A stretch of DNA of 64,000 bases from Microbacterium sp. Root61 (GCF_001427525.1 NZ_LMGU01000001.1:186001-250000); one strand, 5' to 3'. Positions 1-11,841 are shown, counted from the stretch's first letter. Notes: generated by a model from the letters alone, not told the origin. A program made the numbers and translations.

Positions 1-335
1 CGAGCGGCACGAGCATCGAGCTCACCGTCCCGGTGTTCCACCGCGCCGAGAGCGTCGCGCTGGGTCTTCCGAACAAGCTGCTCGCCAAGAGCAACTCGGC
101 GATCCAATACACCGTGATCGTGGCGGCCCGGGGCGCGGCGCCGACCGGAGAGGTGACCGTGTTCGACGGGACCACCCCGATCGCGACGGCGACGCTGACC
201 GCGAAGGATCGCGGCATCGTCAAGGTGAAGCTGCAGGGGCTGCCGAAGGGTGTGCACCAGCTGTCGGTCTCCTACGCCGGGAATGATCAGGTGAAGCCCT
301 CGACGAGCGTGAAGATTCCGGTGTTCGTCTGGTAG
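1..335 (+). CDS. C-terminal end of an Ig-like repeat protein (partial)
   Basis: The reading frame is open from the left edge of the window (codons in phase from base 3) to a TAG at 333-335, so only the last 110 or so residues are seen. They form a beta-rich stretch with a bacterial Ig-like (Big_3_5-type) pattern: a PTGEVTVFDG turn, then IATATL, then a closing GVHQLSVSYAGND strand. Such domains are normally arrayed in tandem in secreted or wall-attached proteins. No sortase motif or C-terminal membrane anchor is present, and the protein stops right after the domain (ending VFVW). The N-terminus, signal peptide and any catalytic part lie outside the window. The domain assignment is family knowledge; the extracellular location is inference. 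Confidence 0.75.
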   Translation, partial: SGTSIELTVPVFHRAESVALGLPNKLLAKSNSAIQYTVIVAARGAAPTGEVTVFDGTTPIATATLTAKDRGIVKVKLQGLPKGVHQLSVSYAGNDQVKPSTSVKIPVFVW

Positions 336-349
336 CAGCCGCGTCACAC

Positions 350-383
350 GGATGCCGCGGGGTCGCCTGACCCCGCGGCATCC
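350..383 (+). terminator. Perfect 15-bp hairpin after the Ig-like gene
   Basis: Bases 350-364 and 369-383 are exact reverse complements around a 4-base loop. There is no T-run, so it would be a U-poor terminator or an mRNA 3' stabiliser. Each arm contains the over-represented motif GGATGCCGC, or its complement GCGGCATCC. Confidence 0.6.
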
Positions 384-449
384 GCTGCGTCCGCCTCGTG
401 CGGAGGGGTGCTCCGAGCGAACGGCCAGCCCCGTGTCGGAGGCCCCGCC

Positions 450-455
450 TACACT
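450..455 (+). promoter_or_regulatory. Leaderless promoter -10 box of uvrA
   Basis: TACACT lies exactly 6 nt upstream of the uvrA GTG start, so transcription should begin at or next to the start codon. No Shine-Dalgarno sequence is present. Confidence 0.5.
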
Positions 456-461
456 TGACGG

Positions 462-3347
462 GTGCCCATTGTCCCCGTCGCCGCGCCCTCGAAACTCAGT
501 GTCCGCGGTGCCCGCGTCCACAACCTCAAGAACGTCGATCTCGACATTCCCCGCGATTCTCTGGTCGTGTTCACCGGCCTTTCCGGGTCGGGCAAGTCCA
601 GCCTCGCGTTCGACACGATCTTCGCGGAAGGCCAGCGTCGCTACGTCGAATCGCTGAGCGCCTACGCCCGTCAGTTCCTCGGACAGGTCGACCGGCCCGA
701 CGTCGACTTCATCGAGGGCCTCAGCCCTGCGGTGTCGATCGATCAGAAGTCGACCAACCGCAACCCGCGCTCCACGGTCGGCACGATCACCGAGATCCAC
801 GACTACATGCGTCTGCTGTGGGCGCGCATCGGCGTGCCGCACTGCCCGCAGTGCGGTGAAGTCATCCAGCGCCAGACGGTGCAGCAGATCGCCGACCAGC
901 TCATGGATCTGCCCGAGAAGACCCGCTACCAGGTCGTCGCCCCCGTCGTCTCGCAGAAGAAGGGCGAGTTCGTCGACCTCTTCAAGGAGCTCGGGGCCAA
1001 GGGCTACGCGCGTGCGATCGTCGACGGCGAGATGATCCAGCTCGCCGAGCCGCCGACGCTGAAGAAGAGCTACAAGCACGACATCGCCGTCGTCATCGAC
1101 CGCCTCGTCGCCGGCCCCGACATCCTCAGCCGTGTCACCGACTCCGTCGAGACCGCCCTGGGGCTGGCCGGCGGCATCCTGCAGATCAACTTCGTGGACG
1201 AAGAGGGGGATGCCGCGTGGCAGTCCTTCTCCGAGAAGCTGGCCTGCCCGAACGGGCACCCGCTGCAGCTCACCGAGATCGAGCCGCGCACCTTCTCCTT
1301 CAACGCGCCGTTCGGCGCCTGCCCGACCTGCTCGGGTCTCGGCACCCGGATGTCGGTGGATGTCGAGCTCATGCTCGGCGACGAGGAGCTCTCGATCCGC
1401 GAGGGCGTGCTCATCCCGTGGACCACGCAGGGCAAGGGCCTGTTCCAGTACTACGAGCGGCTGCTCGAGGGACTGGCCGCCGACCTGAACTTCTCGCTCG
1501 ACACCCCGTGGCGCGACCTGCGCGTCGATGTGCAGGACGCGGTGCTGCGCGGCGAGAACTACAAGGTCACCGTCAAGTGGAAGAACCGCTACGGCCGCGA
1601 GATGCGCTACGCCTCCGGCTTCGAGGGCGTCGTCCCGTACATCGAGCGCCAGTACACGCAGGCCGAGTCCGATGCGCAGCGTCAGCGCTGGTCGGAGTAC
1701 CTCCGCGAGGTGCCGTGCGCCGTATGCAACGGCGATCGCCTCAAGCCCGAGGTGCTGGCGGTGCTCGTGCACGGTCATTCGATCGCGGATGCCTCGCACC
1801 TGAGCCTCGCCGACGCGCAGAAGTACTTCGCGCAGCTCGAGCTCAGCGACCGCGAGGCCAAGATCGCCGCGCAGGTGCTGCGCGAGATCCGGCTGCGCCT
1901 GGACTTCCTGATCCAGGTCGGCCTGAACTACCTCAACCTCAGCCGCTCCGCGGGGTCGCTCTCCGGCGGTGAGGCGCAGCGCATCCGCCTGGCGACCCAG
2001 ATCGGCTCCGGTCTGACCGGCGTGCTGTACGTGCTGGACGAGCCGTCGATCGGCCTGCACCAGCGCGACAACCGCCGCCTGATCGAGACGCTCGTCGCCC
2101 TCCGTGACCTCGGCAACACGCTCATCGTCGTCGAGCATGACGAGGAGACCATCCACGCCGCCGACTGGATCGTCGACATCGGCCCGTACGCGGGCGTCGA
2201 CGGCGGCAACGTCGTGCACTCGGGTCCGCTGAGCGCGCTCCTGACCGAACGCGCCTCGCTGACCGCCGATTATCTGTCCGGCCGCCGCGAGATCCCGACG
2301 CCGACGAAGCGCCGCAAGCTCGACAAGAGCCGCAAGATCACGGTCGTCGGCGCGCGCGAGAACAACCTCAAGAACGTCACGGTGGACTTCCCGCTCGGCG
2401 TGCTCACGGCCGTCACCGGCGTCAGCGGATCGGGCAAGTCGTCGCTGGTGAACGACATCCTGTACGAAGTCCTCGCCTCGCGCCTGAACGGCGCCCGCCG
2501 CGTGCCCGGCAAGCACACGCGCGTCACGGGCCTCGACAACCTCGACAAGGTCGTGCACGTCGACCAGGCGCCGATCGGGCGCACCCCGCGCTCCAACCCG
2601 GCCACTTACACCGGCGTGTTCGATCGCGTACGGACGCTGTTCAGCGAGACGCCCGAGGCGAAGGTGCGCGGCTACCAGCCGGGCCGCTTCAGCTTCAACG
2701 TCAAGGGCGGCCGCTGCGAGGCGTGCTCGGGCGACGGCACGATCAAGATCGAGATGAACTTCCTGCCCGACGTGTATGTCGACTGCGAGGTCTGCCACGG
2801 CAAGCGCTACAACCGCGACACCCTGGCCGTGCACTACAAGGGCAAGAACATCGCCGAAGTGCTCGAGATGCCGATCGAGGAGGCCGCGGACTTCTTCGAG
2901 CCGATCCAGGCGATCCACCGGTACCTGAAGACGCTCGTCGACGTCGGCCTCGGCTACGTGCGGCTCGGCCAGTCGGCGACCACGCTGTCCGGCGGCGAAG
3001 CGCAGCGCGTCAAGCTCGCCACCGAGCTGCAGCGCCGCTCCAACGGCCGAAGCATCTACGTGCTCGACGAGCCGACCACGGGTCTGCACTTCGAAGACGT
3101 GCGACGCCTGCTGGAGGTGCTGAACTCCCTCGTGGAGAAGGGCAACACGGTCATCGTGATCGAGCACAACCTCGACGTGATCAAGTCCGCCGACTGGGTC
3201 ATCGACCTCGGTCCGGAGGGCGGGTCCGGAGGCGGCGAGATCATCGCGACGGGAACCCCCGAGCAGGTCGCGCGGGCCGAGGCCAGCCACACGGGTGCCT
3301 TCCTCGCCGAGGTGCTCGGCATGCAGGCGGCCCGCAAGGCCGGCTGA
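462..3347 (+). CDS. uvrA: Excinuclease ABC subunit A
   Basis: UvrA is the damage-recognition ATPase of nucleotide excision repair. It scans DNA as a dimer and loads UvrB at lesions. The 961-residue length is normal for the family. Visible parts are Walker A motifs GLSGSGKSS (about residues 39-47) and GVSGSGKSS (about 653-661), signature motifs LSGGEAQR in both halves (about 500 and 842), and zinc-finger cysteines (CPTC near 286; CEAC and CEVC near 752-778). The GTG start is chosen because it sits 6 nt after a -10 box and gives the usual N-terminus leading into [17 protein letters not shown]. uvrC starts 2 nt after the stop, so the two are probably co-transcribed; uvrB is not in the window. 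Confidence 0.98.
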   Translation: MPIVPVAAPSKLSVRGARVHNLKNVDLDIPRDSLVVFTGLSGSGKSSLAFDTIFAEGQRRYVESLSAYARQFLGQVDRPDVDFIEGLSPAVSIDQKSTNRNPRSTVGTITEIHDYMRLLWARIGVPHCPQCGEVIQRQTVQQIADQLMDLPEKTRYQVVAPVVSQKKGEFVDLFKELGAKGYARAIVDGEMIQLAEPPTLKKSYKHDIAVVIDRLVAGPDILSRVTDSVETALGLAGGILQINFVDEEGDAAWQSFSEKLACPNGHPLQLTEIEPRTFSFNAPFGACPTCSGLGTRMSVDVELMLGDEELSIREGVLIPWTTQGKGLFQYYERLLEGLAADLNFSLDTPWRDLRVDVQDAVLRGENYKVTVKWKNRYGREMRYASGFEGVVPYIERQYTQAESDAQRQRWSEYLREVPCAVCNGDRLKPEVLAVLVHGHSIADASHLSLADAQKYFAQLELSDREAKIAAQVLREIRLRLDFLIQVGLNYLNLSRSAGSLSGGEAQRIRLATQIGSGLTGVLYVLDEPSIGLHQRDNRRLIETLVALRDLGNTLIVVEHDEETIHAADWIVDIGPYAGVDGGNVVHSGPLSALLTERASLTADYLSGRREIPTPTKRRKLDKSRKITVVGARENNLKNVTVDFPLGVLTAVTGVSGSGKSSLVNDILYEVLASRLNGARRVPGKHTRVTGLDNLDKVVHVDQAPIGRTPRSNPATYTGVFDRVRTLFSETPEAKVRGYQPGRFSFNVKGGRCEACSGDGTIKIEMNFLPDVYVDCEVCHGKRYNRDTLAVHYKGKNIAEVLEMPIEEAADFFEPIQAIHRYLKTLVDVGLGYVRLGQSATTLSGGEAQRVKLATELQRRSNGRSIYVLDEPTTGLHFEDVRRLLEVLNSLVEKGNTVIVIEHNLDVIKSADWVIDLGPEGGSGGGEIIATGTPEQVARAEASHTGAFLAEVLGMQAARKAG

Positions 3348-3349
3348 GC

Positions 3350-5260
3350 GTGGCTGCATCCGAACGGCTCGAGCAGCTCCCGTATCGCCCGAAGCCGGGG
3401 GAGATCCCGACCAACCCCGGGGTGTACCGGTTCCGGGACGCGGACGGGCGCGTGCTGTACGTCGGCAAGGCGAAGAACCTGCGGGCGCGGCTGTCGAACT
3501 ACTTCGCTCCGCTGCGGTCGCTGCACGAGCGCACGCGGCGGATGGTCACGACCGCGGCATCCGTCGAATGGACCGTGGTCGCGAGCGACGTCGACTCGCT
3601 GCAGCTCGAGTACATGTGGATCAAGGAGTTCGATCCGCCGTTCAACGTGCGCTACAAGGACGACAAGTCCTACCCGTTCATGGCGATCACGCTCGGGGAT
3701 GAGGCGCCGCGCGTCATCGTCACGCGCAACCGCCGCATCGCGGGCGCGAAGTACTTCGGCCCGTACCCGAAGGTGTGGGCGGTGCACGACACGATCGACC
3801 TGATGATCAAGGTCTTCCCGATCCGCACCTGCAGTGACGCCAGCTACAAGAAGGCGATGCAGACCGGTCGCCCGTGCTTCCCCGGCCAGATCGGGCGGTG
3901 CGGGGGACCGTGCTCCATGAAGGTGACGATCGAGGAGCACCGCGCGATCGTCGACGACTTCGTCGCGTTCATGTCGGGCGGTGATCAGCGCTTCACGAAA
4001 GACCTCACGAAGCGGATGCGGGAGGCCTCCGCCGCGATGGATTACGAGGCCGCCGCGGACTACCGCGACAAGCTGCAGTCCATCGACGCCGTCCTGAACC
4101 GCAGCGCCCTGGTGCTGGCTCCCGACACGGACGCGGACCTGTTCGGCATCGCCGAGGACGAGCTGTCGGCCGCGGTCCAGCACTTCGTGATCCGCGGTGG
4201 TCGTGTGCGCGGTGTGCGGGCGACGACGATCGAGAAGGAGCTCGACATCTCGGGCGCCGACCTGGTCGATCAGGTCATCCAGCGCACGTACGGCGATGCC
4301 TCCGCCGCGGACATCCCGAAGCAGGTGCTCGTGCCCGAGATGCCCGAGGATGCCGCCGAGCTCGAGATGTGGCTGTCCGAGCGGCGCGGCAAGGCCGTGC
4401 GCATCCAGGTGGCCCAGCGCGGGCGCAAGGCCGAGATCATGAAGACCGCGAGCCTCAACGCGCAGCAGGCGCTGATGCTGCACAAGACCCGGCGCACCAG
4501 CGACTACGTGGCCCGCTCCCAGGCGCTCACCGACCTGCAGGAGGCGCTCGGACTCGCCGAGGCGCCGCTGCGCATCGAGTGCTTCGACATCTCGCATCTC
4601 AGCGGCACCAATGTGGTGGCATCCATGGTCGTCTTCGAAGACGGGCTGCCGCGCAAAGACCAGTACCGCTCGTTCTCGATCACCGAGACGACGGACGACA
4701 CCGACTCGATGCACCAGGTGCTGATGCGGCGGCTCGCCTACCTCGACCGGCCGGAGGAGGTCGAGCAGGTGCCGGATGCCGCGGCCGACGGCGAGGTCGT
4801 GACCGAGCGCAAGCGCCCGCGGTTCGCCTACCGTCCGCAGCTGCTGGTCGTCGACGGCGGTCAGCCCCAGGTGGCGGCGGCGGCGCGAGCCCTCGCGGAT
4901 GCTGGGCACCCCGAGATCGCGCTGTGCGGCATCGCCAAGCGGCTCGAGGAGGTGTGGCTCCCGGGGGAGGACTTCCCGGTCATCCTGCCGCGCACGAGCG
5001 AGGCGCTCTACCTCCTGCAGCGGCTCCGCGACGAGGCGCACCGATTCGCCATCACGCACCAGCGCCGTCGGCGCAAGCGCGACATCACCAGCGTGCTCGC
5101 CGAGGTGCCCGGGCTCGGCGAGTCGCGCATCAAGGCGCTGCTGCGGCACTTCGGCTCGGTGACGGCTCTGAAGGGGGCCACCCCCGACGAGATCGCCGAG
5201 CTGCCCGGGATCGGCCCGAAGCTCGCAGAGGCGGTGCACGCACATCTCACGAGTCGATAG
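3350..5260 (+). CDS. uvrC: Excinuclease ABC subunit C
   Basis: UvrC is the nuclease that cuts both sides of a lesion in the UvrABC system. The 636 residues carry an N-terminal GIY-YIG domain (NPGVYRF... [10 protein letters not shown], about 20-95), a UVR motif ([15 protein letters not shown], about 225-240) for contact with UvrB, an RNase H-like endonuclease domain with [10 protein letters not shown] (about 410), and C-terminal helix-hairpin-helix repeats from about residue 582. The GTG at 3350 follows the uvrA stop by 2 nt, which suggests translational coupling. The same frame stays open far upstream inside uvrA, but that part is antisense-like GC-rich frame noise. Confidence 0.97.
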   Translation: MAASERLEQLPYRPKPGEIPTNPGVYRFRDADGRVLYVGKAKNLRARLSNYFAPLRSLHERTRRMVTTAASVEWTVVASDVDSLQLEYMWIKEFDPPFNVRYKDDKSYPFMAITLGDEAPRVIVTRNRRIAGAKYFGPYPKVWAVHDTIDLMIKVFPIRTCSDASYKKAMQTGRPCFPGQIGRCGGPCSMKVTIEEHRAIVDDFVAFMSGGDQRFTKDLTKRMREASAAMDYEAAADYRDKLQSIDAVLNRSALVLAPDTDADLFGIAEDELSAAVQHFVIRGGRVRGVRATTIEKELDISGADLVDQVIQRTYGDASAADIPKQVLVPEMPEDAAELEMWLSERRGKAVRIQVAQRGRKAEIMKTASLNAQQALMLHKTRRTSDYVARSQALTDLQEALGLAEAPLRIECFDISHLSGTNVVASMVVFEDGLPRKDQYRSFSITETTDDTDSMHQVLMRRLAYLDRPEEVEQVPDAAADGEVVTERKRPRFAYRPQLLVVDGGQPQVAAAARALADAGHPEIALCGIAKRLEEVWLPGEDFPVILPRTSEALYLLQRLRDEAHRFAITHQRRRRKRDITSVLAEVPGLGESRIKALLRHFGSVTALKGATPDEIAELPGIGPKLAEAVHAHLTSR

Positions 5261-5263
5261 GCT
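5258..5263 (+). promoter_or_regulatory. Candidate -10 box of rapZ
   Basis: TAGGCT overlaps the TAG stop of uvrC. It lies 16 nt upstream of the rapZ GTG and 22 nt upstream of its ATG, giving a very short leader that contains a G-rich ribosome site. Confidence 0.4.
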
Positions 5264-5279
5264 GGACCCGACGACGGGG

Positions 5280-6167
5280 GTGGTCATGACTGACGCGACG
5301 CGTCAAGAGCCGGGCGAAGTGCTGATCGTGACAGGAATGTCCGGTGCGGGACGCTCGACCGCGGCCAACGCGCTGGAGGACCTCGACTGGTACGTCGTGG
5401 ACAACCTTCCGCCCCAGATGCTGCGTCCGCTGCTCGAGCTCACCGAGCTCGCCGGGGGAGCGCTGCCGAAGGTGGCGGTGGTCGTCGACGTCCGCGGGCG
5501 CGATCTGTTCGCCGAGCTCCCCGAGGTGACCCGTTCACTGCGGGACGCGCGCCACGTACGGGTGATGTTCCTGGATGCCGCCGACGACGTCCTGGTGCGC
5601 CGTTTCGAAGCCGTGCGACGCCCGCATCCGCTGCAGGGCGACGGCACGATCCTGGACGGCATCCGCCTCGAGCGGACCCGTCTGGCGACGGTGCGTGAGA
5701 GCGCCGACGTCATCATCGACACTTCCAACTACAACATCCACCAGCTCTCGACTCAGGTCGTGGACCTGTTCTCCGACATCAACACGGCCCGCCACACGGT
5801 CACCGTGATGAGCTTCGGCTTCAAGTACGGGCTGCCGCCGGACGCGGATCTGGTCGCCGACATCCGCTTCCTGCCGAATCCGTTCTGGAACGAAGACCTG
5901 CGCACCCTGACGGGACAGGATGACGCGGTGCGCGAGTTCGTGCTGGAGCAGCCCGGCGCCGAGGAGTTCATCGACGCCTACGCGGCGGCGCTCAAGCCCG
6001 TGTTCGAGGGCTACCAGCGCGAGAACAAGCGCCACTCCGTCATCGCCGTCGGCTGCACCGGCGGCAAGCATCGCTCGGTCGTGATGGCCCTCGAACTGGC
6101 CGCCCGGATCGCAGAACTGCCCGGCGTCGCGGTGCGAGTCACACATCGCGACCTCGGCCGCGAGTAG
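5280..6167 (+). CDS. rapZ: RapZ-family nucleotide-binding protein
   Basis: RapZ (YvcJ) proteins bind nucleotides and, in E. coli, act as an RNA-binding adaptor controlling glucosamine-6-phosphate synthase; the role in actinobacteria is unsettled. The protein is 295 residues from GTG 5280, or 293 from ATG 5286, and the latter is equally plausible. It has a P-loop GMSGAGRST (about 19-27) with Arg where many P-loops have Lys, a known feature of actinobacterial members. The C-terminal motif [10 protein letters not shown] (about 258-267) is the family hallmark. It lies between uvrC and whiA, the conserved actinobacterial uvrC-rapZ-whiA order. (In Firmicutes the neighbouring gene yvcK usually sits between rapZ and whiA; it is absent here.). 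Confidence 0.94.
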   Translation: MVMTDATRQEPGEVLIVTGMSGAGRSTAANALEDLDWYVVDNLPPQMLRPLLELTELAGGALPKVAVVVDVRGRDLFAELPEVTRSLRDARHVRVMFLDAADDVLVRRFEAVRRPHPLQGDGTILDGIRLERTRLATVRESADVIIDTSNYNIHQLSTQVVDLFSDINTARHTVTVMSFGFKYGLPPDADLVADIRFLPNPFWNEDLRTLTGQDDAVREFVLEQPGAEEFIDAYAAALKPVFEGYQRENKRHSVIAVGCTGGKHRSVVMALELAARIAELPGVAVRVTHRDLGRE

Positions 6168-6171
6168 GCTA
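6166..6171 (+). promoter_or_regulatory. Candidate -10 box of whiA
   Basis: TAGGCT overlaps the rapZ stop codon and lies about 70 nt upstream of whiA. The leader carries TGAGGAG just before the GTG start. Confidence 0.35.
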
Positions 6172-6240
6172 GATCCTCTTCCCCCGCCCCACCGTCGTCT
6201 CACCGTCGAGAGCAGATAACCCCAGAACCTGAGGAGTCCC

Positions 6241-7218
6241 GTGCCGCTGACCGCCGACGTCAAGGCAGAGTTGATCGCTGTCCGAGACCCGAGGCCCACC
6301 GCCCGGGTCGCAGAGCTGACTTCGATCCTGCGCTTCTCGGGAGGTCTGCACTCCATCGCCAATCGCGTGGCGGTGGAGGCCGAGCTCGATTCCGACATCC
6401 TGGCCCGCCGTGTGGCGCGCGACCTGATGGAGATCTACGGGGTCCGCCCCGAACTCGTGCACGTGCAGGGCTCGGGCGCGCGCGCCGGCAGCCACTACGC
6501 CGTCCGCGTCATCGACGGGGGAGAGACGCTGGCCCGCCAGACGGGTCTGCTCGACCAGCGACGACGACCGGTCCGCGGCCTGCCGAACAAGCTCACCACC
6601 GGGTCGCGCGGCGATCTGGCGGCGATCTGGCGCGGCGCGTTCCTGGCCGCCGGCACGCTCAGCGAACCCGGCCGTTCGGCGGCGCTGGAGATCGCCTGCC
6701 CGACCCCTGAGGCCGCCATGGCGCTCGTGGGCGCCGCTCACCGCCTCGGCATCCCGGGCAAGGCCCGCGAGGTGCGTGGCGTGCCGCGTGTCGTCGTGCG
6801 CGACGGAGAGGCGATCCGCCAGACCCTCGCCGAGATGGGCGCGCAGCGCACCGCCCGCGAGTGGGATCAGCTCCGACAGCGCCGCGAGGTGCGTGCCGGC
6901 GTCAACCGCCTGGTGAACTTCGACGACGCCAACCTGCGTCGTTCCGCCCAGGCGGCCGTGGCGGCGTGCGCCCGTGTCGAACGCGCCCTCGAGATCCTCG
7001 GCGACGAGGTTCCCGACCACCTCAAGCAGGCCGGCGATCTGCGCCTCGCGCACCGCGACGCCAGCCTCGACGAACTCGGGCACCACGCCGACCCGCCGCT
7101 CACGAAGGACGCCGTCGCAGGCCGCATCCGGCGCCTCCTGGCGATGGCCGACAAGAAGGCCGAGGTGGACGGCATCCCCGACACCGAGTCGGCCGTGCCC
7201 GTCGGCGCCGACGACTGA
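6241..7218 (+). CDS. whiA: WhiA sporulation/division regulator homologue
   Basis: WhiA is a DNA-binding regulator needed for sporulation septation in Streptomyces and linked to cell division in other Gram-positives. The 325 residues match the family: an N-terminal degenerate LAGLIDADG-like domain (residues about 1-200) and a C-terminal helix-turn-helix ([19 protein letters not shown], about 265-283). The GTG start is supported by a good GAGGAG site and the usual N-terminus [10 protein letters not shown]. This organism probably does not sporulate, so a division or general regulatory role is inferred. Confidence 0.95.
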   Translation: MPLTADVKAELIAVRDPRPTARVAELTSILRFSGGLHSIANRVAVEAELDSDILARRVARDLMEIYGVRPELVHVQGSGARAGSHYAVRVIDGGETLARQTGLLDQRRRPVRGLPNKLTTGSRGDLAAIWRGAFLAAGTLSEPGRSAALEIACPTPEAAMALVGAAHRLGIPGKAREVRGVPRVVVRDGEAIRQTLAEMGAQRTAREWDQLRQRREVRAGVNRLVNFDDANLRRSAQAAVAACARVERALEILGDEVPDHLKQAGDLRLAHRDASLDELGHHADPPLTKDAVAGRIRRLLAMADKKAEVDGIPDTESAVPVGADD

Positions 7219-7280
7219 CCCTTCGCATATCCGGTCGTCGGATCGGGAAGCAACCCCCTCGCTCGGACGTTGCCGGTCAG

Positions 7281-7286
7281 TAGGAT
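7281..7286 (+). promoter_or_regulatory. Candidate -10 box of the superoxide dismutase gene
   Basis: TAGGAT about 60 nt before the sod ATG; the leader ends in GAAGAAGAGAAC, a plausible ribosome site. Confidence 0.35.
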
Positions 7287-7347
7287 GAAGTTGTTTCCCT
7301 CGCCGCTCCGAGGTCTTTCGGCGCGGCGCCGACTGGAAGAAGAGAAC

Positions 7348-7974
7348 ATGGCGAAGTACACGCTGCCCGAGCTCCCCTACGACTACGCTGCGCTCGAGCC
7401 GAGCATCAGCGCGACGATCATGGAGCTGCACCACGGCAAGCACCACCAGGCGTACGTGACCGGCGCGAACACCGCGCTCGAGCAGCTGGCCGAGGCCCGC
7501 GACTCCGGCAACCTCGCGAACGTCAACAAGCTCGAGAAGGACCTCGCGTTCAACCTCGGCGGACACACCAACCACTCGATCTTCTGGACGAACCTGTCGC
7601 CCAACGGCGGCGACAAGCCCACCGGCGAGCTCGAGTCGGCCATCGACGACCACTTCGGCTCGTTCGACAAGTTCCAGGCGCACTTCACCGCCGCTGCACT
7701 CGGCGTGCAGGGCTCCGGCTGGGCCGGCCTGTTCTGGGACTCCATCGGCGAGAACCTGATCGTCCAGCAGTTCTTCGACCAGCAGTCCTCGTTCGCCGCC
7801 GGCACCGTGCCGCTGCTGCTCCTGGACGTCTGGGAGCACGCGTACTACCTCGATTACAAGAACGTCCGCGCCGACTACGTCAAGGCGTTCTGGAACATCG
7901 CCGACTGGTCGAACGTGCAGACCCGTTTCACGGTCGCCCGCGAGAAGACGTCTGGCCTGCTGGTACTCTCGTAG
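7348..7974 (+). CDS. sodA: Superoxide dismutase (Mn/Fe family)
   Basis: It dismutates superoxide to oxygen and hydrogen peroxide in the cytoplasm. The 208 residues are full length. Metal ligands are visible: His in [12 protein letters not shown] (about 28), His in the GGHTNHS segment (about 76), and Asp and His in the DVWEHAY motif near the C-terminus. The [13 protein letters not shown] stretch is typical of Mn/Fe enzymes, but I cannot decide the metal from sequence. The ATG at 7348 is chosen because homologues begin [13 protein letters not shown]; an in-frame upstream ATG adds an unlikely basic tail. A strong hairpin follows, so it is probably monocistronic. Confidence 0.96.
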   Translation: MAKYTLPELPYDYAALEPSISATIMELHHGKHHQAYVTGANTALEQLAEARDSGNLANVNKLEKDLAFNLGGHTNHSIFWTNLSPNGGDKPTGELESAIDDHFGSFDKFQAHFTAAALGVQGSGWAGLFWDSIGENLIVQQFFDQQSSFAAGTVPLLLLDVWEHAYYLDYKNVRADYVKAFWNIADWSNVQTRFTVAREKTSGLLVLS

Positions 7975-9090
<1,116 letters not shown>

Positions 9091-9099
9091 GCGATCCCG

Positions 9100-10314
9100 A
9101 TGGCTCTGCGCACCCTCGACACACTGGGGTCGCTCGCAGGCAAGCGCGTCGTCGTCCGTTGTGACCTCAACGTTCCTCTCAAGGACGGGGTCATCACGGA
9201 CGACGGGCGCGTGCGTGCGTCGCTTCCCACGCTGAACGCCCTCATCAACCAGGGCGCCCGCCTCGTGATCTGCTCCCACCTGGGGCGTCCCGACGGCTCT
9301 CCCGATCCGAAGTACAGCCTCGAGCCGGTCGCCCAGCGACTGTCCGAGCTGCTCGGCAAGCCCGTGGCCTTCGGCCGTGACACCGTCGGCGAGTCCGCTC
9401 GCGAAGCCGTCGCGGCCCTCGAAGACGGAGACGTCGCCGTCATCGAGAACCTGCGCTTCAACGCGGGCGAGACGGCGAAGGATGACGCGGCCCGCCGTGC
9501 GTTCGCCGAACAGCTCGCCACGCTCGGCGATGCGCTGGTCTCGGACGGCTTCGGTGTCGTGCACCGCAAGCAGGCGAGCGTGTACGAGCTCGCCGAGATC
9601 CTGCCGTCCGCGGCCGGTCTGCTCATCGCGACCGAGCTCGAGGTGCTGGATCGCCTGACCGAGACCCCCGAGCGGCCCTACACGGTCGTGCTCGGCGGAT
9701 CGAAGGTCAGCGACAAGCTCGGCGTGATCTCGCACCTGCTGCCCCGCGTGGACCGCCTGCTCATCGGCGGGGGAATGATGTTCACGTTCCTCGCCGCGCA
9801 GGGTCACAAGGTCGGTGCGAGCCTGCTCGAGGCCGACCAGATCGAGACCGTCAAGGGCTACCTGCGCACCGCGCAGGAGTCCGGCGTGCAGATCGTGCTG
9901 CCGACCGATGTCGTGGTCGCCTCCAAGTTCGGGGCCGACGCCGAGCACGTCATCACCCCGGCCGATGGCATCGAGGACACCGCGTTCGGCGCTTCCGGAC
10001 TGGGCCTGGACATCGGACCCGACACCGCCGCAGCCTTCGCGGAGTTCATCCGCGACAGCCGCACCGTGTTCTGGAACGGCCCCATGGGCGTCTTCGAGAT
10101 TCCCGCATTCGCGGCCGGCACCCGTATGGTCGCCGCCGCGCTGACCGAGGTCGACGGCCTCAGCGTCGTCGGCGGGGGAGACTCCGCCGCGGCCGTGCGT
10201 CAGCTCGGCTTCACGGACGACCAGTTCGGCCACATCTCGACGGGCGGTGGCGCGAGCCTCGAGTTCCTCGAGGGCAAGAAGCTACCCGGACTGGAGGTCC
10301 TCGGATGGGCATGA
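9100..10314 (+). CDS. pgk: Phosphoglycerate kinase
   Basis: It transfers the acyl phosphate of 1,3-bisphosphoglycerate to ADP. The 404 residues include the N-terminal VVVRCDLNVPLKDG substrate loop, CSHLGRPDG (about 65), and the C-terminal nucleotide-binding GGGDSAAAVRQLG (about 365). It overlaps tpiA by 10 bp, consistent with coupling in the glycolytic operon. Confidence 0.98.
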   Translation: MALRTLDTLGSLAGKRVVVRCDLNVPLKDGVITDDGRVRASLPTLNALINQGARLVICSHLGRPDGSPDPKYSLEPVAQRLSELLGKPVAFGRDTVGESAREAVAALEDGDVAVIENLRFNAGETAKDDAARRAFAEQLATLGDALVSDGFGVVHRKQASVYELAEILPSAAGLLIATELEVLDRLTETPERPYTVVLGGSKVSDKLGVISHLLPRVDRLLIGGGMMFTFLAAQGHKVGASLLEADQIETVKGYLRTAQESGVQIVLPTDVVVASKFGADAEHVITPADGIEDTAFGASGLGLDIGPDTAAAFAEFIRDSRTVFWNGPMGVFEIPAFAAGTRMVAAALTEVDGLSVVGGGDSAAAVRQLGFTDDQFGHISTGGGASLEFLEGKKLPGLEVLGWA

Positions 10315-11096
10315 CCACCCGCACCCCGTTCATCGCAGGCAACTGGAAGATGAACCTCGACCACCTGCAGGCGGTGGCGTTCGTGCAGAAGCTGCACTGG
10401 ACGCTCAAGGACGCCAAGCACGAGGACGGCACGGTCGAGGTCGGGATCTTCCCGCCCTTCACCGACATCCGCACCGTGCAGACGCTGCTGGACGCCGACA
10501 AGATCCCGTTCTCCCTCGGAGCGCAGGACCTGTCGACGCACGACTCGGGCGCCTACACCGGCGAGATCTCGGGGCAGTTCCTGGCCAAGCTCGACTGCGG
10601 CTACGTCATCATCGGACACTCGGAGCGGCGTGAGTACCACGCCGAATCGGACGAGGTCGTCGCTGCGAAGGTGCAGGCCGCGCTGCGGCACAAGCTCGTT
10701 CCGGTGATCTGCGTCGGCGAGACGGCAGAAGACCTGGAGAAGTTCGGCGCGAGCGCCGTCCCGGTGGGACAGCTCGAGGTCGCTCTGGCGGGTGTGTCGG
10801 CGGATGCCGACATCGTCGTCGCGTACGAGCCCGTGTGGGCGATCGGCTCCGGCCAGGCGGCGACGCCCGACCAGGCCCAGGACGTGTGCGCGAAGCTCCG
10901 CGAGGTCATCGGGCGCGTGCTCGGTGCCGATGCGGCGGCCCGTACGCGTGTGCTGTACGGCGGTTCCGTCAAGGCGGCGAACATCGCCAGCTTCATGCGG
11001 GAACCGGATGTGGACGGCGCACTCGTGGGCGGCGCGAGCCTTGTTGTAGACGAGTTCGCGGCGATCATCCGCTACCAGAAACACGTCGGCGTCTGA
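10305..11096 (+). CDS. tpiA: Triosephosphate isomerase
   Basis: It interconverts dihydroxyacetone phosphate and glyceraldehyde-3-phosphate. The 263 residues (or 261 if the second ATG, 10311, is used) show the AGNWKMN substrate lysine motif near the start, catalytic His in IIGHSERRE, catalytic Glu in VAYEPVWAIGSG, and the phosphate-binding loop YGGSVKAAN. It overlaps the end of pgk and is the last gene of the glycolytic cluster before a fresh promoter for secG. Confidence 0.98.
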   Translation: MGMTTRTPFIAGNWKMNLDHLQAVAFVQKLHWTLKDAKHEDGTVEVGIFPPFTDIRTVQTLLDADKIPFSLGAQDLSTHDSGAYTGEISGQFLAKLDCGYVIIGHSERREYHAESDEVVAAKVQAALRHKLVPVICVGETAEDLEKFGASAVPVGQLEVALAGVSADADIVVAYEPVWAIGSGQAATPDQAQDVCAKLREVIGRVLGADAAARTRVLYGGSVKAANIASFMREPDVDGALVGGASLVVDEFAAIIRYQKHVGV

Positions 11097-11125
11097 CGAT
11101 CACCGTCATTCGGCGTACTGCACCG

Positions 11126-11131
11126 TATACT
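11126..11131 (+). promoter_or_regulatory. Promoter and leader hairpin of secG
   Basis: TATACT is a good -10 box about 48 nt before secG. The leader contains a perfect 8-bp hairpin (11141-11148 with 11152-11159), followed by AAAGG as ribosome site. Confidence 0.5.
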
Positions 11132-11178
11132 TGACCCTTGTGCGATCCGAGGGATCGCAGCGAAAGGCTTCAACGACT

Positions 11179-11427
11179 GTGGATATCCTTCAGTTCGTCT
11201 TGCAGGTTCTGCTCGGAATCACGAGCCTCCTGCTGACGCTCCTCATCCTCCTGCACAAGGGTCGCGGTGGTGGTCTCTCCGACATGTTCGGTGGCGGCAT
11301 GACCTCGGCCATGGGTTCCTCCGGCCTTGCGGAGCGCAACCTCAACCGATTCACGGTGATCCTTGCGCTCGCATGGTTCGTCTCGATCGTCGCATTGGGC
11401 TTGATCACGAAGTTCCAAGGACTCTGA
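11179..11427 (+). CDS. secG: Preprotein translocase subunit SecG
   Basis: SecG is the small accessory subunit of the SecYEG protein-export channel in the cytoplasmic membrane. The 82 residues have two membrane segments (about 3-25 and 56-76) separated by the family loop LLHKGRGGGLSDMFGGG. The GTG at 11179 is chosen because AAAGG lies upstream and homologues begin directly with the first membrane helix. Its place right after tpiA is the common actinobacterial order. rbpA follows after 3 nt. Confidence 0.95.
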   Translation: MDILQFVLQVLLGITSLLLTLLILLHKGRGGGLSDMFGGGMTSAMGSSGLAERNLNRFTVILALAWFVSIVALGLITKFQGL

Positions 11428-11430
11428 CGA

Positions 11431-11787
11431 ATGGCTACTGGAGGTAACGCAATCCGAGGCACACGCGTAGGCGCAGGCCCCATGGGCGAGCAGGACCACG
11501 GCTTCCACGCCGAGCGCGTCGCTGTCTCGTACTGGGACGCACTCGGAAACGAGACGGTTCGGTATTTCGCGGCGGGCATCGCCGACGAGGAGATCCCCGA
11601 CACGATCGATTCCCCCCACTCCGGCCTGCCCGCCGGGCGCGACAAGGAGAACCCTCCTGCGCTCGCCAAGGCGGAGCCGTACAAGACGCACCTCGCGTAC
11701 GTGAAGGAGCGTCGCACCGAGGAAGAGGCCGAGGCCCTTCTCGATGACGCCCTGACCCAGCTCCGCGAGCGTCGCGGACAGAGCTGA
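11431..11787 (+). CDS. rbpA: RNA polymerase-binding protein RbpA
   Basis: RbpA is an actinobacterial protein that binds the principal sigma factor and RNA polymerase and stabilises open promoter complexes. The 118 residues start with the flexible N-terminal tail containing NAIRGTRVG, continue with the core (RVAVSYWDALGNETVRYFA), and end in the basic-acidic sigma interaction region (THLAYVKERRTEEEAEALL). It is co-transcribed with secG and followed by a very strong terminator. Its presence supports the actinobacterial assignment. Confidence 0.95.
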   Translation: MATGGNAIRGTRVGAGPMGEQDHGFHAERVAVSYWDALGNETVRYFAAGIADEEIPDTIDSPHSGLPAGRDKENPPALAKAEPYKTHLAYVKERRTEEEAEALLDDALTQLRERRGQS

Positions 11788-11797
11788 CGTACCCGTA

Positions 11798-11841
11798 ACG
11801 TAAAAGGAACGCCGCCCCTCGGGGCGGCGTTCCTTTTACGT
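11798..11841. terminator. Perfect 21-bp bidirectional terminator
   Basis: Bases 11798-11818 and 11821-11841 are exact complements with a 2-base centre. A TAAAAGG run on one side and CCTTTTA on the other give a U-tract in both directions. It ends the rbpA transcript and could also stop the minus-strand pgl operon. Confidence 0.9.
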